NCBI RefSeq assembly: GCF_900105025.1
Contig: NZ_LT629759.1
Span: 434,001-498,000 of the forward strand
Direction of reading: 5' to 3'
DNA from: Parafannyhessea umbonata
Lineage (GTDB): Bacteria > Actinomycetota > Coriobacteriia > Coriobacteriales > Atopobiaceae
DNA length: 64,000 nucleotides
The first letter of the stretch is position 1; each line of letters begins with the position of its first letter. Positions 29,318-37,318 of this stretch are shown piece after piece. The notes beneath the pieces are model-generated. The model saw only the letters and a list, made by a program, of their open reading frames with translations. It was not told where the DNA came from and ran no database searches. The position numbers and the translations under genes are program-made.

Positions 29318-29590
29318 TCAGTCCAGCACTTTGTCGTAATCAAAAACTAAACCAGCAGAGGACCGACAACTTTCGAATGTGACTGACGATTTACAAAAGG
29401 ATTGTATGTAAGTTTATACAAAGTGGTTTGCTGCAGGACATGCAGGGTGGCATTAGGAATTCTGAGTGTACGAGGACGAGACTTCGATAGCCGTCGCGCC
29501 ACAACGGGGTTGGCTTGCGCGCGTCGCATTGGGGTATCCTACTAGGAAGCGACTCGATTGGCCGGGTGGCGTACGTGCGGAAGGTGTCTT
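29318..29590 (+). promoter_or_regulatory. Leader region before the amaP operon
   Basis: No gene is evident. A perfect inverted repeat TTGTAT (29402-29407) and ATACAA (29416-29421) is visible. A possible -10 TATCCT at 29535-29540 lies before amaP, but the best -35 (TTGGCT) is 19 bases away, so the promoter is uncertain. Confidence 0.35.
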
Positions 29591-30466
29591 ATGGGATTCT
29601 TCAAGCGGCTCTGCCTGTTTGTGTTTGGCCTGGCCGGACTTCTGGCCCTTGCGGCTCTGGTCCTGCCATGGTTTGGCCCGTGGACCAGCGAGGCCACGGC
29701 GCTTTTGGGGGTTGACGAGTACTACATCGCCGTGGAGGCGCTGGTGCTGGTGACGGCCCTGGGCTGTCTGATCTGCCTGCTGAGGTCCATCTTCAAGCGC
29801 AACCGCAAGACCATCATCGTGGCGAAGGAGGGCGGCGACCAGATCACCGTGACGCGCGACGCCATTGCGTCGCAGGCGACGCACGTTATCGAGGAAGACG
29901 GAACCTACACCGCAAAGCGCGTGAGCGTCTGGGCCAAGAAGCGCGGGCACGTCCGCGTGGCCGCCCGCGTCCAGCCGCAGATGACGGTGGACACCGTGGC
30001 GGCGGGCAGGGACCTGCACGACCGTCTGGTCGCGGGGCTCACGACCGTGTGCGGCGACAACGTGGACAGCGTTGACCTAGAGTTCCTTAACGCCGCGGAG
30101 TACGCGCCGACCTCGGCTCATGCCGGTGACTACGCGTTCTCTGCGAGCGACCTTGCTGCCGGCCCCTCGAGCATCGTGGACCGCCCGGTCGTGACCGCGG
30201 CGGCCGATTCGAGCGATGACGACTCTGCCGAGGTCGCGACGGCCGCGGCGGATGTGCCGGCGGAAGACGCGAAAGCCAAGGATCCGACGGCCGAGGGCGA
30301 TGACGTGGATACGGCGTCCGACGAGGCACCGACGGCATCGGCATCGGCCTCCGTCGCGGATGATGCGAAACCAAACGACGACGCGCCAGAAGTCGAGGGA
30401 TCCGAGATAACGGTTCCCATGGCCCGCTATGCCGGCAAGGACAGCGAGACCACGGGGGAGGAGTAG
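29591..30466 (+). CDS. amaP: Alkaline shock response membrane anchor protein AmaP
   Basis: This 291-residue protein has two N-terminal membrane segments (about residues 8-28 and 46-65), a basic loop and then a domain resembling Asp23 (ITVTRDAIASQATHVIEEDG...VAARVQPQMTVD). In Staphylococcus AmaP tethers Asp23 to the membrane. The last 90 residues are a low-complexity Ala/Asp/Glu tail. The ATG at 29591 has GGAAGGTG five bases upstream and is preferred to longer versions. It is followed within 3 bases by a DUF2273 gene and then by an Asp23 gene, the classical amaP-DUF2273-asp23 arrangement. Confidence 0.85.
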   Translation: MGFFKRLCLFVFGLAGLLALAALVLPWFGPWTSEATALLGVDEYYIAVEALVLVTALGCLICLLRSIFKRNRKTIIVAKEGGDQITVTRDAIASQATHVIEEDGTYTAKRVSVWAKKRGHVRVAARVQPQMTVDTVAAGRDLHDRLVAGLTTVCGDNVDSVDLEFLNAAEYAPTSAHAGDYAFSASDLAAGPSSIVDRPVVTAAADSSDDDSAEVATAAADVPAEDAKAKDPTAEGDDVDTASDEAPTASASASVADDAKPNDDAPEVEGSEITVPMARYAGKDSETTGEE

Positions 30467-30469
30467 GGC

Positions 30470-30829
30470 ATGACGGACACCAAGCCAAGGCTCACGATAG
30501 AGGGCGAGAAGGACGAGCGTTCCAAGGGGGCGGCAGCGGACGCCGGTGCCGCCAACGGCGGGGCCAGCGGCAAGGGGGGCAATCCCTTCTCGCATGCGCG
30601 CGAGGCGACCGCGGCATGGCTTTCGGGCAACTTTCCCGGCCACGAGAACGCCGTGTTTGGCGGCATCTGCGGCCTGATCGTTGCGGTGCTGGTGTTTGCC
30701 ATCGGCTTCCTGCGGACGCTCTTCGTGCTGCTGTGCGTGCTTGTGGGCGTGGCCATTGGGCAGTACCTGGACGGTAACCCGACCGTGGTGAAGGCCGTCC
30801 GCAAGTTCTTTGGCAACGGCGGCGAGTAG
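30470..30829 (+). CDS. DUF2273 small membrane protein
   Basis: This 119-residue protein has a charged, low-complexity N-terminus and two close hydrophobic segments (about 62-80 and 82-100), ending IGQYLDGNPTVVKAVRKFF, which fits DUF2273 proteins encoded beside AmaP and Asp23. Its function is not established; it is probably part of the Asp23 membrane complex. GGAGG lies at the end of amaP. Near residue 11 it carries the recurrent Gly-Glu-Lys-Asp word (30502-30514). Confidence 0.82.
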   Translation: MTDTKPRLTIEGEKDERSKGAAADAGAANGGASGKGGNPFSHAREATAAWLSGNFPGHENAVFGGICGLIVAVLVFAIGFLRTLFVLLCVLVGVAIGQYLDGNPTVVKAVRKFFGNGGE

Positions 30830-30893
30830 CGAAGACCATGGCCGGCGCGCGCCGGCGACCGATACGGAACGACCCGTCCAAGAGGAGAGGGCA

Positions 30894-31577
30894 ATGTCCA
30901 ACAAGAGGAATTCCAGGAAGTTTGGCGAGGCGAAGCCTGTGGAGGACGCCGCCGTGGCCGACTACGAGACGATCGACGACGCGACTGCGGACGCTGCGGC
31001 CGCGGATGCCACGGCCGCAGACGACGGCTCTGCGGCGGCACCGGATGCCGGCGAGGAGCCCGAGACCATCGTGGCGAGCGTGGAGGCGAGCCAGGACGCC
31101 GCCCAGGAGCAGGCGGAGGCCGCCGCGGAGGAGGACCTGGACGGCGAGGACTCGCTCACGTTCAGCAACGGCGTGATCGAGAAGATCGTGGCCATCGCGA
31201 TGCACGACGTGCCGGGCGTCATTGGCATGAAGGGCGGCTGGCTCAACCGCGTGCAGGACGTGATTGGCGTGAGCGACTCGCGCAAGGGCGTGAGCGTCGA
31301 GGTGACGCCGGACGCGTCCGTGCGCGTGAACATCAGCGTGCTTATTGAGTACGGCGCGTATGCCCCGCAGGTGTTCGAGGACGTGAAGAAGGCCGTCGTG
31401 AAGAACGTCACGGGCATGACGGGGCTTTCCGTCGCGGGCGTGAACCTGCGCATCGAGGACGTGCTGACGGCCGACGAGGTTGCCGCTCGCAACAAGGCCG
31501 AGAAGGTCGCCGAGGACAAGGCCCTGGCGGAGGCCGCCGAGGCCGCGACCGAGGCCGGCGACGGGGCGGCGGAGTAG
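30894..31577 (+). CDS. Asp23/Gls24 family envelope stress protein
   Basis: This 227-residue protein has an Ala/Asp/Glu-rich N-terminal 85 residues, then the Asp23 domain (about 88-195) with FSNGVIEKIVAIAMHDVPGV and VRVNISVLIEYGAYAPQVFE, and a Glu/Ala/Lys coiled tail. Asp23 proteins form a layer on the inner face of the membrane and respond to cell-envelope stress. AGAGGAGAGG precedes the ATG at 30894. It follows AmaP and DUF2273 and precedes murT by two bases, linking stress-layer and peptidoglycan-amidation genes in one transcript. Confidence 0.9.
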   Translation: MSNKRNSRKFGEAKPVEDAAVADYETIDDATADAAAADATAADDGSAAAPDAGEEPETIVASVEASQDAAQEQAEAAAEEDLDGEDSLTFSNGVIEKIVAIAMHDVPGVIGMKGGWLNRVQDVIGVSDSRKGVSVEVTPDASVRVNISVLIEYGAYAPQVFEDVKKAVVKNVTGMTGLSVAGVNLRIEDVLTADEVAARNKAEKVAEDKALAEAAEAATEAGDGAAE

Positions 31578-31579
31578 CC

Positions 31580-32929
31580 GTGGGGGCAAGGTCGGCCATT
31601 GCGGTAGGTGCGGGACGACTGGTCCACTGGGGGCTGAGCAGCGTGCTTCATCGCAGCGCGTCGCAGCTGCCGGGACGCATAGCCCTGGGCATCGACTCCA
31701 GCCTGATGGGCGAGCTCTCGCACAAGCTGCGCAAGGGCGCCATCGTGGTATGCGGTACGAACGGCAAGACCACCACGAACAACGTGCTGGCGTCCTCCAT
31801 CGAGGCTGCCGGCAGCACCGTGCTGTGCAACCGCGCGGGCGCGAACATGGCTGCGGGCGTGACGTCTGCACTTCTCCCCGGGAAGCGTGCGGACTGGGCC
31901 GTGATGGAGGCGGACGAGCTTTCCACGGTGCACATACTGCCGAACCTGCACCCGCGCTACCTGGTGCTGCTGAACCTGTTTCGCGACCAGCTGGACCGTG
32001 CGGGAGAGATCGACCACGTGCAGGACACGATCGTGCGGGCGCTGGGGTCGTCCCCGGAGACGACGCTGCTTGTGTGCGGCGACGACCCGCTGAGCATGGG
32101 CGTGGCGCGGCGCGCGGCGCAGGCGGGCACCAAGGTGCTCGCGTTTGGCGTGGACGAGGACCTGCACCTGCCGGCGGACCGCGTGCCGGAGGCGCGCTTC
32201 TGCCAGGTGTGCGGCGCCGAGCTTGAGTACGAGTGGCGCTCGTACGCGCAGCTGGGCAAGTTCCGCTGCCCGAACGGCGACTTCGAGCGCCCGGAGCTTG
32301 ACTTCAGGGCGACGGGCGTGCGCGTTGACCGCACCGGCGTGTCGTTTGACGTCGAGGGCCTAGGGCTGGACGGCAAGGTCCACCTGAGGGCGGGCTTTGG
32401 CGGCGTGTACATGGCGTACAACCTGCTGGCCGCGTTTGCCGCGGCATCTCTTGCGGGCGTGACGGGCGAGCAGTTCCAGCGGACGCTCGATGGCTACCAC
32501 CCGGAAAACGGGCGCCTGCAGCACTTTGAGGTGGGCGGTCGCGAGGTGGTGCTGAACCTTGCGAAGAACCCCACCGGCTTCAACCAGAACATATCGCTCC
32601 TGCTTGCGGACGACCGCGAGAAGGCGGCGTACTTCGTGATAAACGACGACTTCAACGACGGCAAGGACATCAGCTGGATCTGGGACGTTGACTTCGAGCG
32701 GCTGGCTGCGGAGCACATCCGCGTGGTCTGCGGCGGGCACCGCGCGAACGACGTGCAGGTGCGCCTGAAGTACGCCGGCATCAAGGCTGACATCGCGGGC
32801 AGCGTGGGCGACGCGCTGGGCCGCGTAAGCGACATGGGGCTGGCGTGCCCGCTGTACGTGCTCACGAACTACAGCGCGCTCTGGCCGGCGAAGGCCGAGC
32901 TCGAGAGGATGGGTGAGCGTCATGACTAG
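31580..32929 (+). CDS. murT: Lipid II isoglutaminyl synthase subunit MurT
   Basis: MurT is the Mur-ligase-like subunit that, with GatD, amidates the alpha-carboxyl of D-glutamate in lipid II. The 449-residue protein has the ATP-binding VVCGTNGKTTTNN near residue 58, a Mur-ligase central domain and the C-terminal MurT-type domain. In the zinc-ribbon insertion only three Cys are present: CQVC near residue 208 and one in FRCPNGDFERP near 229. Where homologues have a fourth Cys this protein has Gly-Asp, so the metal site may use Asp or be lost. The start is GTG, two bases after the Asp23 stop. The gene overlaps gatD by eight bases. Confidence 0.92.
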   Translation: MGARSAIAVGAGRLVHWGLSSVLHRSASQLPGRIALGIDSSLMGELSHKLRKGAIVVCGTNGKTTTNNVLASSIEAAGSTVLCNRAGANMAAGVTSALLPGKRADWAVMEADELSTVHILPNLHPRYLVLLNLFRDQLDRAGEIDHVQDTIVRALGSSPETTLLVCGDDPLSMGVARRAAQAGTKVLAFGVDEDLHLPADRVPEARFCQVCGAELEYEWRSYAQLGKFRCPNGDFERPELDFRATGVRVDRTGVSFDVEGLGLDGKVHLRAGFGGVYMAYNLLAAFAAASLAGVTGEQFQRTLDGYHPENGRLQHFEVGGREVVLNLAKNPTGFNQNISLLLADDREKAAYFVINDDFNDGKDISWIWDVDFERLAAEHIRVVCGGHRANDVQVRLKYAGIKADIAGSVGDALGRVSDMGLACPLYVLTNYSALWPAKAELERMGERHD

Positions 32930-33668
32930 CGGCAGGACCCTGCGAATCGCCCACCTGTACCCGGAGCTCTTGAACCTGTACGGCGACTCGGGAAACATAC
33001 TCGTCCTCAAGAGCCGCATGGCCTGGCGCGGCATAGAGCCGCAGGTGATGGAGGTCCACGTGGACGACCGCCCGTCCTTCTCGGGCGTGGACATCGTCTT
33101 CATTGGCGGAGGCTCGGACCGCGAGCAGAAGATCGTGTGCGACAAACTTCTGGCGGAGCAGGCGGAGCTGAAGGCGTACGTGGAGGACGGCGGCGTGCTG
33201 GGCGCCGTCTGCGGAGGCTACCAGCTGCTGGGCGAGAGCTACCTCATGGGGGACGAGAAGGTCCCGGGGCTCGAGCTCGTGGACCTGTACACGGACCGGG
33301 GCGAGCCCCGGCTGATAGGCAACATCGCGGTGGAGAGCCGCATTAGCCCGCAGCCCATCGTGGGTTACGAGAACCACGGCGGCCGCACGCACCTGGGGCC
33401 GGGCGTGGAGCCGATGGGCAAGGTGCTGTACGGCCACGGGAACGACGGCGAGTCCGGCTACGAGGGCTGCCTGTACAAGAACGTCGTGGGCACGTACGTG
33501 CACGGGCCGCTCCTGCCCAAGAACCCGGGCGTCGCGGATTACCTGATAGCGCGCGCACTGCAGAGGAAGTATGGTAGTGGTGAGCTGGAGCCCCTGGACG
33601 ACGCGGAGGAGCTTGCGGCCAACAAGGTAATGTACGACCGCCTGATGGCGGGCGAGGTAGAGGAGTGA
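32922..33668 (+). CDS. gatD: Lipid II isoglutaminyl synthase glutaminase subunit GatD
   Basis: GatD is a class I glutamine amidotransferase that supplies ammonia to MurT. The roughly 248-residue protein starts LRIAHLYPELLNLYGD, has the nucleophilic Cys in LGAVCGGYQLLG and the catalytic His in GTYVHGPLLPKNP. It overlaps murT, as expected for a two-subunit enzyme made in equal amounts. A GTG at 32913 could add three residues; the ATG is preferred by comparison with the family. It ends next to the PfkB gene. Confidence 0.9.
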   Translation: MTSGRTLRIAHLYPELLNLYGDSGNILVLKSRMAWRGIEPQVMEVHVDDRPSFSGVDIVFIGGGSDREQKIVCDKLLAEQAELKAYVEDGGVLGAVCGGYQLLGESYLMGDEKVPGLELVDLYTDRGEPRLIGNIAVESRISPQPIVGYENHGGRTHLGPGVEPMGKVLYGHGNDGESGYEGCLYKNVVGTYVHGPLLPKNPGVADYLIARALQRKYGSGELEPLDDAEELAANKVMYDRLMAGEVEE

Positions 33669-33670
33669 GC

Positions 33671-34597
33671 ATGGAGAAGGTCATCGTCTTCGGTAGCTTG
33701 AGCATGGACATGTCCGTTAAGTGTCGCGCCATTCCGCACAGGGGAGAGACCGCCGTGGGCAGCGACTTCCTGACCACGCCCGGCGGCATGGGCGGAAACC
33801 AGGCCGTGATGTGCTCCAGGATGGGCGCGGACACGTTCATGGTGGGCAAGGTGGGAGACGACGCCTATGGCCGCGAGCTCATGGCGTCGCTCGCGCGGCA
33901 CGGCGTGATCTGCTCGAACGTGAGCCTCTCTGCGGACGAGCACACGGGAATCGGCCTGGTGATGCGCGGCGAGGGTGACAACCGCGCCGTGTACGACCCG
34001 GGCGCGAACGCCACCATCACGTACAAGGAGGTGCGCGCCGCCATCCACGGCCTTGCGGGCAAGGACAACGTCTTCTTGTGCCAGCTGGGCTGCGATCTCG
34101 AGGCCACGATGCAGTCCATCCTGTGCGCTAAGCGCAATGGGCTGTTCACCATCCTGAACGCGACGCCGGCGCGCAGCATCCCGGAGGAGGTGTACCAGGC
34201 GCTGGACGTCCTGTGCATCAACGAGGGCGAGTGCGAGTTCCTGAGCGGCATCAGCTGCATGGACGACGCCTCGCGCGAGAAGGCGCTGCGCTTCTTCGAG
34301 CGTCGCGGCGTGGAGCACACCGTCATCACGCTTGGCCGTCGCGGATCGGTCACGCTGGTGGACGACAAGATGGTCAAAGTGCCATGCTTCTCCGTCGAGA
34401 CCGTGGACACCACGGGCGCGGGCGACGCGTACGTGGGCGAGCTGGCGGCCCACCTCTGCTTTGGCGGCGACATCCAGGAGAGCATGGTGTACGCCTCCGC
34501 CGCCGCGGCCCTCTGCGTGACGAAGGTGGGCGCGCAGGCCGCGATGCCCACGTTCGCGGAGGTGGAGAAGTTCATGAAGGCCTACAAGGGCGAGTAG
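33671..34597 (+). CDS. PfkB-family carbohydrate kinase (ribokinase-like)
   Basis: This 308-residue sugar kinase has the N-terminal signature GGMGGNQAVMCSRMGA near residue 38 and the C-terminal catalytic signature DTTGAGDAYVGELA near residue 248, with the general-base Asp in GAGD. The overall pattern is closest to ribokinases, which phosphorylate ribose at O5 with ATP, but substrate assignment within PfkB is unreliable from sequence alone. AGGAG lies five bases before the ATG and overlaps the end of gatD. It appears to be an add-on to the envelope operon rather than part of lipid II amidation. Confidence 0.85.
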   Translation: MEKVIVFGSLSMDMSVKCRAIPHRGETAVGSDFLTTPGGMGGNQAVMCSRMGADTFMVGKVGDDAYGRELMASLARHGVICSNVSLSADEHTGIGLVMRGEGDNRAVYDPGANATITYKEVRAAIHGLAGKDNVFLCQLGCDLEATMQSILCAKRNGLFTILNATPARSIPEEVYQALDVLCINEGECEFLSGISCMDDASREKALRFFERRGVEHTVITLGRRGSVTLVDDKMVKVPCFSVETVDTTGAGDAYVGELAAHLCFGGDIQESMVYASAAAALCVTKVGAQAAMPTFAEVEKFMKAYKGE

Positions 34598-34630
34598 CCG
34601 CCCTTCTCGCGCGGACGCGACGGTCTTGGC

Positions 34631-35665
34631 TTGACGGGCAGGCGGACAATCGACTGGTTTGAGTGGGCGAGGGCCTTGGGGGCCCTCGCCATCGTCGCAT
34701 TGCACGCGATGCGCGCGACTGAGCTGGCGCCCGGGCTTGCCGCCGCGCATCCGACGCTTTTTTGGGTCGAGGGCATCGTGCAGATTCCGCTTGCCCGCTG
34801 GGCGGTGCCGGTGTTCTTCATGATGTCCGGCGCACTGATACTGGACCCTGGGCGAGAAATGCCCCTTCGCAAGGTGGGACGCTACATCTGGCGGATGGCG
34901 TTCGTCCTGCTGACGGTTGGGTTTGCGTTCTGTCTGATGGAGACCGTCGCTAAGAACCCTGGCCCTGCGGGTACGTATGCGCTGACGCCGCCCATGGTGG
35001 GGGCGTCCCTCATGCACCTTCTGGAGGGGAGGTCCTGGGACCACCTGTGGTACCTGTACGCGCTCATCGGGCTGTACCTGCTCACGCCCGTGCTGCGGCC
35101 GTTTGCGCGGGATGCCAGCCGTCGCGAGCTTGAGCTTGCCGTGCTCTTGGCGTGGGCGCTGCTTGCGCTGGTGCCTGCGGCGAACCTTGTGCTGGGCGTG
35201 AGGCTGTACCGCTTTGTGACGCTGGACGCGTCCGTCGCGTACTACCTCGCGGGCTACTATGCCTACAACTACCTTGAGCTTGACTGGCGCGTCGTGGCGG
35301 CCGGCCTTGCGTCGCTCGTGCTCGCGTGCCTGCCAAACGCGCTGTCCGTGGGCTCCCTTGCGGGCGTGCTGTCGCTTCCCCAGTATGGCGTTGTCATGCC
35401 GTACGCGCTGCTCGTGTTCCTGCTGCTGCGCAGGATGCTCGACGTGCCGATGGAGCGCCATCCCGTGGCCCGTGCGCTTGCGAGGGACAGCTTTGGCATC
35501 TACCTGATGCACCCGCTCTTTGGCCACCTGGCTGTTTGGTTTTTAGACTACCAGGCGCTTTCCGTCCCCGCACTGCAGGCGGGCATCTTTGTGGTGGGCG
35601 TGTTGGGATCCGTCGCGCTTACCCGCGCGCTGAGGCTGCTGCCGGGGTTTAGGGACAAGATCTAG
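34631..35665 (+). CDS. Acyltransferase 3 family membrane protein
   Basis: This 344-residue protein with about ten membrane segments has the first-helix signature IDWFEWARALGALAIVALHA (Arg and His conserved) and ends with DSFGIYLMHPLFGHL, typical of acyltransferase-3 enzymes that acylate envelope glycans. The only plausible start is a TTG at 34631, with no strong ribosome binding site. Unlike the acyltransferase at 28298-29317 it has the G/C-rich composition of the surrounding chromosome. The substrate is unknown. Confidence 0.78.
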   Translation: MTGRRTIDWFEWARALGALAIVALHAMRATELAPGLAAAHPTLFWVEGIVQIPLARWAVPVFFMMSGALILDPGREMPLRKVGRYIWRMAFVLLTVGFAFCLMETVAKNPGPAGTYALTPPMVGASLMHLLEGRSWDHLWYLYALIGLYLLTPVLRPFARDASRRELELAVLLAWALLALVPAANLVLGVRLYRFVTLDASVAYYLAGYYAYNYLELDWRVVAAGLASLVLACLPNALSVGSLAGVLSLPQYGVVMPYALLVFLLLRRMLDVPMERHPVARALARDSFGIYLMHPLFGHLAVWFLDYQALSVPALQAGIFVVGVLGSVALTRALRLLPGFRDKI

Positions 35666-35731
35666 GGTTGGCACTCCGCGTGCGGCTATGGTTGCCGTGA
35701 CGCCACCATGCCTGAGCGCCGTGGTTTGGGG

Positions 35732-35823
35732 TTTGAGGTACGTCAATCTCGTTTTTTAGGGAATCAATTGTTCGTAATTTAGGGAACGAACCGTTCGCTA
35801 TTTGAGGAACGAGCTTTTCGGGA
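35732..35823 (+). repeat. Four tandem 23-bp repeats upstream of the Fic gene
   Basis: Four directly adjacent 23-base copies start at 35732, 35755, 35778 and 35801. Each begins TTTGAGG or TTTAGGG, continues with (A/T)A(C/T) and, in three of the four, has a TTCG box near the end. The third copy contains CGAACCGTTCG, a near-palindrome. There are no spacers, so this is an iteron or operator array rather than CRISPR. Confidence 0.75.
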
Positions 35824-35911
35824 GATCTAGAATGGGTGATTCTCGGGGCGCTGGCTCCGTGTTTGCATTTGGCTAGGAAAACGTTAAATACGGAGTCAGC
35901 GCTCTTCTCAT

Positions 35912-35940
35912 ATTTGTAAAAAATGCCGATTTGTACAAAT
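35912..35940 (+). promoter_or_regulatory. Palindromic operator candidate upstream of the Fic gene
   Basis: A perfect 12-base palindrome ATTTGTACAAAT at 35929-35940 is preceded by a half-site ATTTGTA at 35912-35918. A possible -10 TATAGT lies downstream at 35967-35972. It may bind the winged-helix end of the Fic protein; that is inference. Confidence 0.5.
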
Positions 35941-36005
35941 AAGAATGCAGACGAAAATTCCTAAGTTATAGTTTAGGGCAATATCTATGCTTTAGGAGGC
36001 GCGAT

Positions 36006-37232
36006 ATGGCATACAAATCGCTCATGAAGCTGTTCTACATGGATGCGAGCAGCGACAGGTTTGCCAACAACGAGCGCCTGGCCGCGGAGCGCTTGGGCGC
36101 GGATTCCACGTTCAGGACGGGAATGCACACTGCCACGGGCGAGCTCTTCATCGCGCTTCCGCACGAGCTCTCCGTCCTCAGCGAGCAGGTGCTTCGCAAG
36201 GAGCGCGTCGTGCAAAGCCTGCAGACGGCCATCCCCCCAATCGCGCGCGGCGCGCTGGTGCGCAGCCTCGTTATTGACGAGGTCGTGGGCACAAACGACT
36301 TGGAGGGTATCCGTAGCACGCGCAAGCAGATAAACGAGCTTCTGGAGTCGTCGCCCGCGTCCGAGCACGTGGGCCAGAAGAGGTTTCGCGAGCTCGCGAA
36401 GCTGTACCTGGGGCTCTCGGGCGGCAACGCCATGCCGCCGGGATCCCCCGAGGACATTCGTGCGATATACGACCAAGTCATGGCGGGGGAGGACCTTGAC
36501 AAGAACGCGCCGGACGGCAGACTCTTCAGGCGGTCCGGCGTGGAGGTCATCGGCAAGAGGGGAAACCCGATCCACGAGGGCGCCCAGACCGAGGCCGAGA
36601 TTGTGGCGGGTCTTGGCAACATGCTTGCGTTCACGGCCTCGCCGGATGTGCCGCAGCTGTACTCTGCCTTCGCCTCGCACTTCATGTTCGAGTACATCCA
36701 CCCGTTCTACGATGGGAACGGGCGGACTGGCCGCTATCTGCTCGCGCTGTACCTGAGCGAGCCCCTTTCGGCGCTCACCTCGCTTTCCCTTTCGCGTGAG
36801 ATTGCGGAAAACAGGAGCCCCTACTACAAGGCCTTCCAGGACGCAGAGGCTCCCATGAACCACGGCGAGCTCACACCGTTCGTGATCCAGATGCTCGAGT
36901 ACGTTTCGGGTGCCCAAGACCGCCTGATCGCGGACCTGGGGGAGAAGAGCCAGAGGCTTGACAAGTGCAACGACCTCTTGGGCCGTGCGGTCGCGGACCT
37001 CGGCCTGACCGAGAGGGAGAGTGAGCTTATGTATCTCCTGGTTCAGCACGACCTCTTCGCTGCGTTCCCAGCCATCCAGTTGGATGAGGCGACGGCGTAT
37101 ATGCGCATGGGACGCCAGTCCACGCGGAAACACCTTGGGTCTCTGGTGGAGAAGGGCCTGGTGAGCCAAGTTGGTGGCCGTCCCTTGCGCTTCGAGCTGA
37201 GCGCGGACGGCAGGCGACTACTCGAGGGATGA
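36006..37232 (+). CDS. Fic-domain AMPylator with N-terminal inhibitory motif and C-terminal winged helix
   Basis: This 408-residue class II Fic protein has the inhibitory helix motif (S/T)xxxE(G/N), seen as GTNDLEGI near residue 98, which would block the ATP site in cis. The Fic motif HPFYDGNGRTGR lies near residue 233 with all catalytic residues present. The C-terminal 90 residues resemble a winged-helix DNA-binding domain (RQSTRKHLGSLVEKGLVSQV). Fic enzymes transfer AMP or another nucleotide part to protein hydroxyls. AGGAGG precedes the ATG. The upstream gap holds four 23-bp repeats and a palindrome, plausible autoregulatory targets. The target protein is unknown. Confidence 0.88.
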   Translation: MAYKSLMKLFYMDASSDRFANNERLAAERLGADSTFRTGMHTATGELFIALPHELSVLSEQVLRKERVVQSLQTAIPPIARGALVRSLVIDEVVGTNDLEGIRSTRKQINELLESSPASEHVGQKRFRELAKLYLGLSGGNAMPPGSPEDIRAIYDQVMAGEDLDKNAPDGRLFRRSGVEVIGKRGNPIHEGAQTEAEIVAGLGNMLAFTASPDVPQLYSAFASHFMFEYIHPFYDGNGRTGRYLLALYLSEPLSALTSLSLSREIAENRSPYYKAFQDAEAPMNHGELTPFVIQMLEYVSGAQDRLIADLGEKSQRLDKCNDLLGRAVADLGLTERESELMYLLVQHDLFAAFPAIQLDEATAYMRMGRQSTRKHLGSLVEKGLVSQVGGRPLRFELSADGRRLLEG

Positions 37233-37318
37233 CGCGATGCCGCCAGCCGGTCGATTGCGACGACTGGCGGCAAACTACCTGCGGCCGCGACCGCCTGCGC
37301 CCGACAACTACCTGCCAG

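Noticed and set aside
29453-31041. Several long minus-strand frames opposite the AmaP-Asp23 genes
   Set aside because: The plus-strand genes have clear family motifs and ribosome binding sites; the antisense frames do not.
35732-35823. CRISPR array or tRNA remnant
   Set aside because: The 23-base units are directly adjacent without spacers and do not fold as tRNA.
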